A DNA stretch of 64,000 nt. It comes from Triticum aestivum (Eukaryota; Streptophyta; Magnoliopsida; Poales; Poaceae). Where the stretch lies: positions 251,822,219-251,886,218 of the forward strand of contig NC_057804.1 of assembly GCF_018294505.1 (NCBI RefSeq). The letters are read 5' to 3'. The notes under the pieces are model-generated. The model searched no databases. It was not told the DNA's origin and worked only from the letters and a program-made list of their open reading frames with translations. Shown in pieces: positions 44,828 to 55,673 of this stretch (positions are counted from its first letter, which is position 1; every line of letters begins with the position of its first letter). The position numbers were made by a program, and so were the translations under genes.

Positions 44828-46831
44828 TCATTGACAATCAGGAGAGTTTCCTCCCGAACTCCTAGGGCTCGCCGTGTAGACACAATTTTCCATAGCAAGC
44901 AGAGCCTCTCTGCCATCAAGGTCCTTGCCAATGGTGATCTCCTGGTTAATCGGATAATTGAGTCCGAGAAACAGAGAGTGTGAACCAAGGTTGTTTACCC
45001 GCCTCCAACTAAAAAATCCTAAAGGCCCCAACAAGCTGGTATCCTGCTCATAGACGTAACATCCACTGTCCGGATACTCACGTATTACACTGTGCTTGTA
45101 TACAGTGGGGTTTTTGCAATATAACTTTTCTGGCTCATGTGTCCGAATGATCATCAGTCTTTTGCCGTCGTTTAATCGAGCGAGGAACCAGTTGTGCTTC
45201 CCTATTTTGGCAAAGGTGGTGTGATTACAAAGGGCAGTAACTATAGGGACACTGCATCATATCAAAAAGGACATGCATTGTTAATGTAAGATCAACATTG
45301 TTTAGAGTATGAGTAGGATAATGCAAGAAACAACATTGATATGTCCCTGTTGGAACTGAGAGAAAATACAGGGAAATGTATACCGGGTTCGAAAATATAG
45401 AAGTGCCATGCATGGTTATACTCATGTTATCTCGCAATCGATTCTTCACAGCAAACTACCATGTCATGCATGTTATGTAATTATGTTCTGTCCTCACAAA
45501 CAAATTCTTCAAGGTAACTAACACACCATGCATTGTTATATACTCGTGTTCTATGGGCAAAATTTTTGTGAGTATATTATTCTAGTGATTGATTGCTGAA
45601 GGGTGAATATAGGTATGTACACATGGTAAGCATTGCAGGATTTCACTACTTCCAAATATAGAGTTCTCCATATGCACATTTACTTCCCTAATGTATGGTT
45701 AGATGAAACCAACAGTATGGTGCATGTTTCTACATCATGAAAATGAGGAAACTAACATGGCCATTGATACACACTCATATTTAGTAGTAGTATATAGATT
45801 ACAGTAAAATAAAAATAATATCCATATATCCTAACTGTTTGATTATTCAGGGTACAAATTGGCTGTAATGACATGGTCACAATCGCATGAATTAACTCAT
45901 TCCAAATATAGCTAATTTACGGTGTCTCTAATACATTGCCATAGTTCTACTCAAATTCTGCTCAAACAAGGATATGCCAATCATCACAAAAAGTTCAAAC
46001 AGTGTCATGGCGTCATCATTAACATGAGCTGGAAACAACTTACACGCGCCATCCCAGTAATACGTGGTGCCATCTGCTTTGTCGATCGCGTAGATGATGC
46101 CATTGTGTTCAATAGCATCACAGAAGTGTGTATCAGCTTTGACGATGATCCACTGCGAGCTGAGTTGTCTCCAGCCAAAGAAGGCACCGGCATAAAGATA
46201 GGCGAGTCCGCGGTAAAACAAGGCAATTAGCTTCAAGTCTGCGTAATTCGCATGTCGTGTGGGCACTTGGCAGATTACAATCTTCTGCAAAACAAGGTCC
46301 GTCCAAATTACGTGGTAATCTGGATGACTTGGACCGCGATGGTAATACTCTATATAATCCAACGGAGGAAGGATAATCTCATGGGAGGTCTGGAAGTTCA
46401 CGAGCACCAACTTTTTACCGTCTTCTCTGAAGGCAGCCATCCAGTGGGAGTTCATGCCGACCTAGTACATACCTGCCAAGAAGTTTCGGGCGATGGTGAT
46501 GGGATCGATGTCGAGGGAAATGATGTACGGCAACCCACTACATACCTGCAAAGAAGTTTCGCCTAATGGAGATCGGATTGAAGTCGAGGGGCATCATGTA
46601 TGCCTCCGTATCATGGCGAGCCAATCTCGCAAGACCAGATAGCAGCAAGCAGGGTGTCTTGAAAATCTTAGGCCTCACTTCAACGATGGTCGTGTGCATG
46701 TCCTTCGAGCATGCAGCCAGCCGCAGGGCGCTCAACATATCCATACACGAACAACAGAGGTCGAGGATGTCACTGGGGAGATTGCTCCAATCGCGGCTCA
46801 TATGGATGCTGCGCGGTTCACGTTCGGCCAT
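44828..46831 (-). CDS. F-box / DUF295-like protein gene (three-exon model, possibly a pseudogene)
   Basis: Exon 1 (46831-46546) encodes MAEREPRSIHMSRDW followed by an F-box (LPSDILDLCCSCMDMLSALR, AACSKDM), the segment that docks substrate adaptors to SKP1 in SCF ubiquitin ligases. Exon 2 (46461-46045) and exon 3 (45251-44828) encode a DUF295/KIB-like beta-propeller part: DGKKLVLVNFQTSHEIILPP, then NWFLARLNDGKRLMIIR and the signature LGSHSLFLGLNYPI. Exon 2 to exon 3 joins in frame with donor GTGTAAG and acceptor ATGCAG. The exon 1 to exon 2 join is not in phase. A duplicated copy of the exon 1 end (46462-46532) lies between them and reads in frame into exon 2 through one TAG. The ATG at 46831 directly precedes the F-box; a longer N-terminal extension upstream was not used. 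Confidence 0.65.
46462..46615 (-). repeat. Tandem duplication at the exon 1 end of the F-box gene
   Basis: Two ~75-bp copies (about 46462-46532 and 46536-46610) share TACATACCTGC, AAGAAGTTTCG, GATCG and TCGAGGG in order. Both carry a splice donor (GCAG/GTATGTA on the minus strand). Confidence 0.8.
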
Positions 46832-47560
46832 GCTGGAGTTTGGAAGGTGGGTGTTTTGGGGGGCTTGATTTACGGGGGAGAAGGCTGTCGGTGCTAGAGC
46901 GGCTTGCGAGGGAATAGTGGTACTGGGGGAGGCGAGTGAGGCGACGGTACATGGGGGCACAATGAGATGGAGACGGAGACAGAGAAGGAGATGGAGATGG
47001 AGTGGTGCTATGGGAGCGGAGAGGGAGACGAGGCGAGACACCAATGTGCTGTACAGTGGCGGTGACAGACTGCATAGTGCATAGGGTGAGGCTGACTTTG
47101 GTAACCCGAACACGCCGCCTCGCCTGTACTAGTGTCAGGCGCGGGGTGTTGTCACTTCACTCTGAGGACCGGATGAAGAGTATTTTGACCATCAAGTGTA
47201 ACACAGTTGTACTACTACTAGTAGTAGTAGGAACATGAGTGCTCCAGTATTGTATAGTGGAAATAGGTCTCCCGTGCTAGCATGCCTGTTCACTTCACCG
47301 TTCAGGTATCATCCATATTGCGAGCAGAACCAAATTCTCGTGCATGCCCAATCAACACCCTGCCGCGATGCATGCAGTGGTCGTTCTGGTGCATCAAGGA
47401 CGGCATACAGATGGTTCCACACTTGAGAAGAGGAAAAATGGAAAGGTAGAACGTGGCAGCAGAGGAAGAGAACGATGACTAATGAGGCTGGGAGGGGATC
47501 GAGCAGGAAGTTAATGCTCCAGACCTAAAGGTTTTGGGAAAACCTGATTTTCATATGGTG
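46832..47560. other. Upstream region between F-box and exonuclease genes
   Basis: The two genes are divergent. Near 46920-47060 is a purine-rich block, and 47210-47229 is a perfect 20-bp palindrome (TACTACTACTAGTAGTAGTA). No gene is seen. Confidence 0.5.
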
Positions 47561-47568
47561 ACTTATAC

Positions 47569-47588
47569 TCACCTAAACGGAGGGAGTA
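47569..47588 (+). mobile_element. Single end of a Stowaway-like MITE
   Basis: CTCACCTAAACGGAGGGAG followed by TA matches the right terminal repeat of Triticeae Stowaway/Mariner MITEs. The matching left end (TACTCCCTCCG) is not found within 300 bp, so this is a fragment. Confidence 0.5.
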
Positions 47589-47877
47589 TTCCTTAACTAG
47601 AGAATGTTGTGTCTCCCACTCACGCGCTCAAAAAAAAGCTATGACACATTTTTTTATCTGTTTGCATAGGTCCCACCTATTAGTCTACCCACAGGTACAA
47701 CTCATCAGTCTACCCGCATAGCCTTTTCATTTAGTCTACCTAGCCATCTAATCAACTGCCTGCACGCCACTTCTCCCATTTACTTCTCCATTGGGAACCG
47801 ATTTTCCTCGGCTTCTTCACCTCCCCTTCATCTTCATTTGCATCCAAACCCCACTGCGTTCACATTGTTTTAACCTC

Positions 47878-47885
47878 TTTAAATA
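47878..47885 (+). promoter_or_regulatory. TATA-like box of the exonuclease gene
   Basis: TTTAAATA lies about 55 bp before the ATG at 47936, leaving a short leader. The upstream C/T-rich stretch (47800-47840) is plant-promoter-like. Confidence 0.4.
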
Positions 47886-47935
47886 GTCAACTACTACTTC
47901 AGTTAGACTAGGGTCATCCGTTCCAGCGGTTCCAA

Positions 47936-48685
47936 ATGGCGAAAGAGAACGAGATGCAAGTTTTTAGCGTCCAACATGTCCTCATCAAAGGCTCGATGAG
48001 CAAAGTTGCCACCGTCACCGTCCACCCAAGGGTTGTTCGGCAGTGGATCAACAATGTATCCAACTCCCTCGAAAAGGTAGAGAGGAGGGTCATCGGTCTC
48101 GACACAGAGTACACGGAGCGTGCCCCTGGGAAGATCCAACGCGATGTCGTCCTTCAGCTGTGCCTCGAAGATGATGTTTTGGTGTACCACATCATACACT
48201 CTCCCTCCATACCAGGTGAGCTTCACGATTTCTTGTCTCGGGAGGACGTATACTTCTGTGGGGCAGCCATCGAAGGGGACAAACAGAAGCTGGAGCCGTA
48301 CAACCTTGATTTGAAAAGCATCACTGACCTACAAACTAGAATCAAAATTCCTGTAGAAGATTGTGATAAACAGACACCATCCCTATTCGACGTAGCAAAT
48401 TTTGTGCTCGGTACAAATCTTCAGAAGGGTGACGAGACGGTGGCATTAAGGTCGTCTGGATGGGAGAATTATCCCTTGACGTACGAGCGGATAAAATATG
48501 CTGCCCTTGATGCCCGTGTGAGTTTCGAGATAGCTGCAAGGTCCAAAAAGCTTGTTGCGAAGCCGTCTCCTACAGAAAATGAGAAGAAGAAGAAGAAGAA
48601 GAAGAAGAAGAAGAAGAAGAAGAAGAAGAAGAAGAAGAAGAAGAAGAAGAGGCTGCACCAGGAGGAGGGCATTATGGATGGATGA
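47936..48685 (+). CDS. DEDDy-type 3'-5' exonuclease (WRN/RNase D-like) with a poly-lysine tail
   Basis: An intact single-exon frame of 249 codons. The exonuclease fold shows motif I VIGLDTEYT (D-x-E, codons from about 48091), VLQLCLEDDVLVYHI, a motif II region around VYFCGAAIEGDKQKLEPYNLDL, and motif III YAALDARVSFEI (Y-x3-D, about 48497-48520). These residues bind two metal ions that cut nucleotides from a 3' end. Its length without the tail, ~215 residues, fits the small plant WRN-exonuclease-like family. After NE comes a run of 22 lysines, all AAG (48584-48649), then RLHQEEGIMDG and TGA. The run is a microsatellite and may have overwritten the original C terminus. The start is the first ATG after a TATA-like box. 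It is divergent from the F-box gene. It is the best candidate here for a working host gene. Confidence 0.8.
   Translation: MAKENEMQVFSVQHVLIKGSMSKVATVTVHPRVVRQWINNVSNSLEKVERRVIGLDTEYTERAPGKIQRDVVLQLCLEDDVLVYHIIHSPSIPGELHDFLSREDVYFCGAAIEGDKQKLEPYNLDLKSITDLQTRIKIPVEDCDKQTPSLFDVANFVLGTNLQKGDETVALRSSGWENYPLTYERIKYAALDARVSFEIAARSKKLVAKPSPTENEKKKKKKKKKKKKKKKKKKKKKKRLHQEEGIMDG
48584..48649 (+). repeat. (AAG)22 microsatellite inside the exonuclease gene
   Basis: Twenty-two perfect AAG codons in frame, flanked by GAG and AGG. Confidence 0.98.
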
Positions 48686-48889
48686 ACTATTTCCTCTCTT
48701 GTAAAAAAAATTATTCCCTCTCGGTGTATATTGACATAGATGGACTATTTCGGTGGTGTGCATGTCTTTGGAACAGAGTAGTAGCATGGGTCAGCTTGAC
48801 TATAAGGAAACATTTATCCGCATATATAGCTTTCTTTGCTACTCCTTCCAGTGATCGGTATGCAGTGCATGTGTACGTAGACATGACAG

Positions 48890-50610
48890 CTTGTCCATGG
48901 AAGTTCAACTACGGCGACCATCACGTTTCATCTCGCGATTCCCACGACGCCTCTCGAACCCATGGCACCACGTCCCCCGACGTGCGCCTCGCCCCTCTCG
49001 GCTGCACCACCCCTCTGCCTTTGTGTGCATGACATGTGGGCCACCTAAAATGCGGCGAGCATCAAGTTTCTACCACAGCCACACGCGATTCCCACGATGC
49101 CGATCGAACCCATGACACCACACGTCCCCCGAGCTGCGGATCACACCTCTTGGCCCCGCTGCCCCTCTGCCTTCGGGAGCATTACATGTGGACCAGTCAC
49201 CTATCGTGTCCACATGTTATTGACAAAAAGGTAGGTGTAGTAAGGTGCTGAAGCTCTGTCCCGACGGCCCTAAGAGGGAAATGTAACTCCTACGCCATGG
49301 CTCGTCGTGCTACCGCTGCACGAACTCGTGCCAAACTCGAGATTTGTTTCTTTACTATACATGCACGCAACGATTTAATGGACATTGTATTCTCAACATG
49401 TGATGGGGAGCTCTAAATTTGAATTTGAAACGTATAAAACGAAAAGATTCAAAACTAATAAACTGGGAGAGAGGGAGTATATCGTATGATGTGTCCCATA
49501 CAAAATAAGTCCCCTGGTTTGTCACTGCAAGATGCGGTTAGAAAGGAGCACAGCGTCTTCATACTCGTATGGCAACAAATCGGCTGCAGATAGCATGGTC
49601 TGCCTTTGATCGCCATGTGCAAGGTTTGTGCTATCTTATTCAATCTCACCGTGGTTCCATCGTACCAATTCATGCGGTGGCCCGTTGCATGGCTGATCCC
49701 AATGTTGGACAAAGGTTCTACGTGAACAGTGTCACCATTGTAAATGTTGTGCAAATTGATGTTGGTACCCTCCCGTACATATGCAAGCCAATCTCCACTC
49801 GCACCAAGCCTAGCCTGTGAAACAGTGGGAAGGGGGAGAATTAGGAAATGGACAGGGAAGTAGTCTTTAGAATGCATTTACTACATGATCAAACTCATCT
49901 TACCTGCTCAACGGAGGAAATCCGAGTGCCCCTCAATGTCAGCATCTCAAGGGGCGTCAACTTGCAACTACGGCCACGCCGCACTCGAGAGACCCCCAAG
50001 GAAACATCCTCGTGCGTTCCACGGAACATCAAGATGCATTTGTACGAGTAGTTTATCTTGTGAGAGAAAAGGATGAACAAGGGAAGGCCTCTAGAGATAG
50101 GATGGACACTACTACTACCAATGTGCTGCCCCGTGCGTTGCAATGGATACAAAGTAGTAGAATAATACTTGTTCACGTGCTTGAAATATAAACACTCTAG
50201 TTTTGATATACATGCGTCAGTAGACATGACAGCTTGTCCATGGAAGTTGAACCACGGCGACCATCATGTTTCTTGTTTCTACCACTGCCACATGCCCACA
50301 CGCACACGTGATTCCCACGACGCCGCTCCAATCCATGGCACGACGTCCCCCGATGTGGACACGGATCCTCTGACGTGGTTGTCACTGCCTTGCCCTGCCT
50401 TTCCTTCACTGATAGGTGGGACCCTCGCTTATGGGTCCCACATGTCAGTGACAGAATGGTAGGATTGTTCGCGTCAGGGGATCCTCATCCCCCCGACGTG
50501 CCCCTCTTACCTCTCGGCCCTACCGTTCCTCTGCCTTTGTGTGCATGACATGCGGTCCAGTTGAACTGCGGTGACCATCAACTTTCTACCACAGACACAC
50601 CCGATTGGAC
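48890..50610 (+). repeat. Dispersed ~160-bp repeat units
   Basis: Units with ATTCCCACGACGCC, CATGGCAC-ACGTCCCCCGA, CTCTGCCTTTGTGTGCATGACATG and ATCA-GTTTCTACCACAG occur at about 48890-49060, 49060-49200, 50215-50390 and 50480-50600. TGACAGCTTGTCCATGGAAG occurs at both 48885 and 50227. The units surround the F-box-like fragment. Origin unknown. Confidence 0.7.
49455..50029 (-). pseudogene. F-box/DUF295-like gene fragment
   Basis: Two minus-strand exons fit together. Exon A (about 50029-49904) has MFRGTHEDVSLGVSRVRRG and LTPLEMLTLRGTRISSVEQ, ending at donor GTAAGA. Exon B (49814-49455) begins after TTTCACAG with ARLGASGDWLAYVREG and NLHNIYNGDTVHVEPLSNIG. The phases agree (0/0). It resembles the propeller part of F-box/DUF295 proteins, but no F-box is seen, so it is a fragment or lost its first exon. 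It is a relative of the gene at 44828-46831, hinting at local duplication. Confidence 0.5.
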
Positions 50611-50739
50611 GCGCTTTGCTTGCTCCGCTGCTGTGTTCCGATCCATACTCCCGCACCATCGATTTTTCATCCAGCGGTTGTGACACATTTCGTCCCGGGC
50701 ATCAATCATCAGCTGGAGTACTTATGTACTACAGGTAGT

Positions 50740-53700
50740 TGTCACACCCTAGCTAGTTCATGCATTAGAGTGCTTGCATCATGTTTATCATTCATCAGAA
50801 ACTTGAAATGGGGATGACAGAACCCCCAGCACCCCCCGAAACCAACTAGGGTTTACTAAAAATATTTTCAATGAACCTGAAATGCCCTTCTAAAATGTTC
50901 ATCACCTCTGCCTTGGTCTTAAACCACTTCCAAAAGTGATGCACAAATTTCTAGGTCATCCTAAGGTCACTGGATGAAATCATTAGTTATTTGAGTTTGG
51001 GCATTTAGGTAATATAAAACATTTCAAATGCTCAAATAATCCCAAACTAAAATGTTCCATGTTGGATATATTCAAAACAGTGGCCATGTGCAGTTTGATG
51101 ATTTTTGAAGAATCCTAAGTATTTTTAGAAAAGCAACAAACTTACAGAAATAAAACAAAACAGAAATAAAAGCAAAAGCCCACTTACCTGGCCAAACCCA
51201 CGCCCCAGCCCACCTGGCGGCCCAGCACTGTGCTGGCCCGCGCCAGCCAGCTGCTTCGTCCTCGCCAGGCAGGCAGGGAGGTGACGCCGACGAGCACGAG
51301 CTCGCCACGACACCACCTGCTTGCCACTTTGCCGCTGGACGAGCTGGACGACCTCCACGTCATGCCCTCGACCCCCTGGACATGTCCATTCGCCCTCATC
51401 GCCTCTCCCTTGCTCCCCTCCGCCATGGCCGACACGGCCGCTGCCACCTCGCCATCGTAGACGTAGCCACCGCCGTCCCTGCACCGTCTGACCGTGTCCA
51501 GCAGCTCCGCCGTCGTCTTCTCCATCGAGCAGGCCGAGCCCCGAGCCACCACATCGACCTCGCCCGACTCCGACACCGGAGATCGCCTTAGCTGTCACCG
51601 TCGCAGCAGCTCGTCTCCGACCGCGCCGCCCAGCTCATCGTCTTTGCCGTGAGCTTCTGCCGCTCCCCATCCTCTCCGTTCTCTCCCTCGAGCCCCGTAG
51701 CGACTGCACAAAGCTCACCCGCACGTGCCGCCGCCGAGCTCGTCACCGACGTGACTCCGGCCACGCAATGGCCATGCCACCCTGCCCGTTAGCCTTACCG
51801 CACCCCCAGAAGCTCACCGCACCACTCCATGATCCTCGCTGTGCCTCCTACCGATGAGCCCGAGCTCACCCGACCTCCGGCAGCCGCCAAGGTCGTCGCC
51901 AGCGCCAATTTCGGCGATCCCGAGCCCAACCTCCACCATCATTGGACGCGGCTCACTCCCCGCATCACGTAGACGTGCTCCGCCGTCGTTTTGGTCGCCG
52001 GAGCACAAAACCCGCACTGCCCCGCCGCGTTCGGCCTCACCGGCGGCTAAACACCGACGAGTTTGACCCTGCTCACCCAATTTGACCTCGGGTGGGCCCA
52101 GTTTGACCCCCCTGGGTCAATGACAGGTGGGGCCCAACCCTGCTAATTAATCTAGGGTCAGTACTAATTTAATTAGTTAGAATAATGACACTGACATGCG
52201 GGACACACTGGTCAGGTTTGACCTGGACCATCCCCGTTGACTACTGCCGTCACCCTGACGCAAAGCTGACACAATCATTCAGTTACTGGAATTATTCTTA
52301 TACAGGAAATTCCAGAAAATATTACAAACTTCAAAAATTCATAGAAATTAATCTGTAGCTCCAAATGCAAAGTGTTATATATGAAAAATGATCGGAAAAA
52401 TCCAATCTATCCATCTGTACTGGTTTCATGCATGTTTATACAAGTTAACCTGCTGTTTAGTGCAGAACAAGGTAAAGAACTATTAAGGGCCATGTATTAG
52501 CTTGAAACTTGAATCTTTGATTCAAAATGGTTCAAACCCATCTGGTCTTAGTTGCATTAGCCCAATACACTCATTTTGCCCTATCTCATGCATGCATCAT
52601 ATTGTTGCATATTGTTTGGTGATGTTTGTATATCGGTGCTCTGTGCAGCAGGTTCTGCCCCCGAGGAGTATCGCCAATACCCTAACGAGGAGCAATACCA
52701 GTCCACGGACCCGCAAGGCAAGCAACCAGCCATTTGATCATATCGATACAATCCCATGATCTTGCCTCTGCTCTCTTTTACTGCATTAAGACAACGCAAT
52801 TCAAACTACTGTGTGCTACGGTAGTTGAACCCATTTCCTCTGCATGAACTATCATTGCCATAGTAACTAGATGAAATCCACTAGCATGTGTAGGAGTTGA
52901 TTGAGCCATGTGTATGTGTTCCTACCTTGCTATGCCTGCTATGCTAGGAGTCGTGTCAGGTCTGGTTCATCTGGGTGATGGGCTAGAGTGAAATGATCAT
53001 GTTAGTGATGAGAGTGATGTGTTGAACACTATTTGGTAAAGGTATCGATGAGAGGCCATGTAGGAGTACATGGTGGGTTGTTTCATTGGAACCGTCCTTA
53101 AGAACCGAGATCTGTATATGTGATTTAAGAATCAGCTACTACCATACATTGGGATCCTTAATTGACTCGCTCGACTTCTTATCCACCCTAGTCCTCTGTC
53201 CAGGAGTTGCAAGTAGTTTTTGGTGTTTGTAGCTTACTGGAGGCCTTGGGCATTGCTAACCCGCGGGGTGGGCTGTGATGCGATAGGTACGTGGCCGGGT
53301 ATGCCGGGCACCCGTTAGGTGTCTTGGAACCCTGTACACATTGTTCGGGGCCGTATGTGGAAACCTTGGCCGGACTCCCTGCGGATGGAACCTGAATAGG
53401 CGATAAACCTGGACTAGAGACTTAGGTGTTTAGATAGGTCGTGGTCTATACCCACGTCGGCTTTCGCTTGAAGTCTGCCGAGCACATGTCGTGTGCAGAC
53501 GCTAAGTGGTGGAAACATGTATGAAGAAGTACACCCCTGCAGGGTTAACATCATCTATTCGAATAGCAGCGTCCGTGGTAAAGGACTACTTGGTTGCCTA
53601 TACAGTTCATAGACAAGTAAATGGAACTACTAAAAGACTCAAGATAAGCGTGAGTGCCGAGGATGGCTCTTCCGCAGGATGACGGAGGTGGATCCTCGGT

Positions 53701-54731
53701 AGTGTATTGAGGTGGTGTGTAGTGGACTCGAGTGCGCAAAACAATTGGATGTTCGAGTCTCGTAAGATGGCTTAGCCAAGAGTCAAAGCTGGCTTGCTGC
53801 AATAACCCCACCAACCCTTCTTGATAATGTGCATGTATGTAGGATCTGATGTAAGTCTTGCTGAGTACCTTTGTACTCATGTTGCTTAATTTATGTTTTA
53901 CAGAAGATGCTGCAACCCCTTTTGATGGGTTCTTCATAGACGTCGATGTCGATGAGTAGGCTGAAGCCCACGTGGTGATCCTGAGATCACGATGGACCGT
54001 GTAGTATAGTCATGCTTTCCCAAGCCTCTTTTATCTCCTAGTTGTCTGTACTCAAACAAGTTACTTCCGCTATTGGCTTGTATGTTTGTATGACTTGAAT
54101 GCTGGGTCGTGTGACCCGTACTTGTGTGTATGATATGTATGGCTCTCTGAGCCTTTAAATAAAGTACTTGAGATGTAGAGGCATGTTGTTATGCCTTGTT
54201 GTATTTGCACATATCGAGCATATTGTGTGTATGATTGAAATGCTTGGTATGTGTGGGATCTAACTATCTAGTTGTTTATCCTTGGTAGCCTCTCTTACCG
54301 GGAAATGTCTCCTAGTGCTTCCATCGAGCCGTGGTAGCTTGCTACTGCTCCAGAACACTTAGGTTGGCCGGCATGTGTCCTTCTTCGTTCTTGTGTCTGT
54401 CCCTTTGGGGAAATGTCACGCGATGAATACCGAAGTCCTGCTAGCCCAGTGCTACAGCCCGGATTCACTCGCTGATGACCGACACGTTCGTTGCTGGGTC
54501 ATGTATGCCTGTCCTTGTAAGTTAGTGCCACTTTGGGTTCACGACTAGCCATGTCAGCCCGGGCTCCTTATCATATGGATGCTAGCGACACTATCATATA
54601 CGCGTGCCAAAAGGCGCAAATGGTCCTGGGCAAGGTAAGGCAACACCCGTGGGAATACCTTGCAGGAGGCCGCAAAGTGATATGAGGTGTTACATGCTAG
54701 ATCGATGTGGCATTGAGTCGGGGTCCTGACA
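50740..54731 (+). repeat. LTR of V (3992 bp)
   Basis: It starts TGTCACACCCTAGC and ends GGTCCTGACA, giving matching ends TGTCA/TGACA. It has a GC-rich block (51200-52080) followed by AT-rich sequence. It contains two exon-like segments after pyrimidine-AG sites: 52654-52736 (SAPEEYRQYPNEEQYQSTDP) and about 53903-53959 (DAATPFDGFFIDVDVDE, TAG). Long ORFs in the GC-rich block on either strand look compositional. Confidence 0.85.
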
Positions 54732-54734
54732 GCG

Positions 54735-54748
54735 TTGGCATCAGAGCC
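54735..54748 (+). promoter_or_regulatory. Primer-binding site of V
   Basis: TTGGCATCAGAGCC, one base from the initiator tRNA-Met primer site seen in X, begins three bases after the LTR end. Confidence 0.88.
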
Positions 54749-55170
54749 GGACTGCCTGTAGGTTCTCCAAGCCAAACTGGTCGATGTTGAGTCTAGAAAT
54801 ACTTTAGTTATATGTAGGGGAATTGATTGTGGGATGGAACATAAGGCTCTTTTTACTCCTTTACCTCATGGCATTCTGATCTGAGTCAGTCCATTCTTTC
54901 CACCGGGGGTTAAGGATTAGGATCTCTTCTCCTATCAGGTTCACGTGCTACTATTCAGTAGTACCTTATAGGCTTGATGGACACAAGCCTAGTTCAGTTG
55001 TACTACCCCATTATTTTGATAAGATGGACCTAGAACCTTGATATGATGTTGTTGAGTGTCTACGCAATCCTTTGCTAAGTGTCTCAAAATCTTTATTGAG
55101 CATTTACAGCCATTATGCTGTCCAATTTCTGCTAGAAATTCTAATGCCTTTACATTACATCGTGTTTCAG

Positions 55171-55673
55171 ATGGCCTCCCGCACCCAGAATCAGGTTGTT
55201 CGTCTGACTCGATGCCTCGATGTACCTGGCTATACCGCTATGTTGGTTTGCGTAATAATCGAGGCTGGTTACCGATGGTATCCCGAGTACACCGTTGAGG
55301 AGCAGTATAGAGACTTCAATCAAAGCCAATATCTGTGCACCGTCAGGATATTCCCTTCATATCCTGGATCCACTGAACCCCTCCATTGCTCATATGGACT
55401 TGGGGTTACCATTGAGATGTCCGTGCAGGACGCTGCTTATTCGATGATGAGTATTATGCGGGCTAGAACTTCCTTGCTTCAGAACACTGACTTCCACTAT
55501 ATGCCAGCGTCACTCCCTGGGGCAGAAGGTTACTTCCCAGCAATTTACACCGACTCTTCTCATGAGGATTCGCTGCTCCGCACTACCGCATAGATGCTTG
55601 AGGATAAGGACCGTGAAAATCGTGCCTTGCGATTGGAGCTTTTCAACTCCTGGTCTGATCACTTGGCCACCTT
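55171..55673 (+). pseudogene. gag: gag start of V
   Basis: ATG directly follows TTTCAG, a splice-acceptor-like site. The frame reads MASRTQNQVVRLTRCLDVPG and then a domain ending LEDKDRENRALRLELFNSWS. A TAG at 55591 interrupts it, and CACTA B cuts it at 55673. I recall similar N-terminal Gag-like proteins in Triticeae elements with long LTRs but cannot name the family. The role would be RNA packaging. Confidence 0.6.

Larger units (their letters stand above)
50740..55673 (+). mobile_element. Element V: gypsy-type LTR element with ~4-kb LTR, cut by CACTA B
   Basis: An LTR (50740-54731), a tRNA-Met-type primer site, a ~420-bp leader and the start of gag (55171). CACTA B interrupts it at 55674. 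The left candidate target duplication is GTAGT (50735-50739); the right one is not in the window. Confidence 0.8.

Noticed and set aside
46832..47113. A 94-residue N-terminal extension of the F-box ORF starting at 47113
   Set aside because: Low-complexity Leu/Ser/Pro-rich sequence over a purine-rich promoter-like block; the ATG at 46831 directly precedes the F-box.
47210..47229. Perfect 20-bp palindrome TACTACTACTAGTAGTAGTA as an operator
   Set aside because: Likely a simple-sequence by-product; nothing around it supports a regulatory role.
51125..52080. ORFs up to 157 codons in the GC-rich part of the V LTR
   Set aside because: They occur on both strands with biased composition and no recognisable domain.
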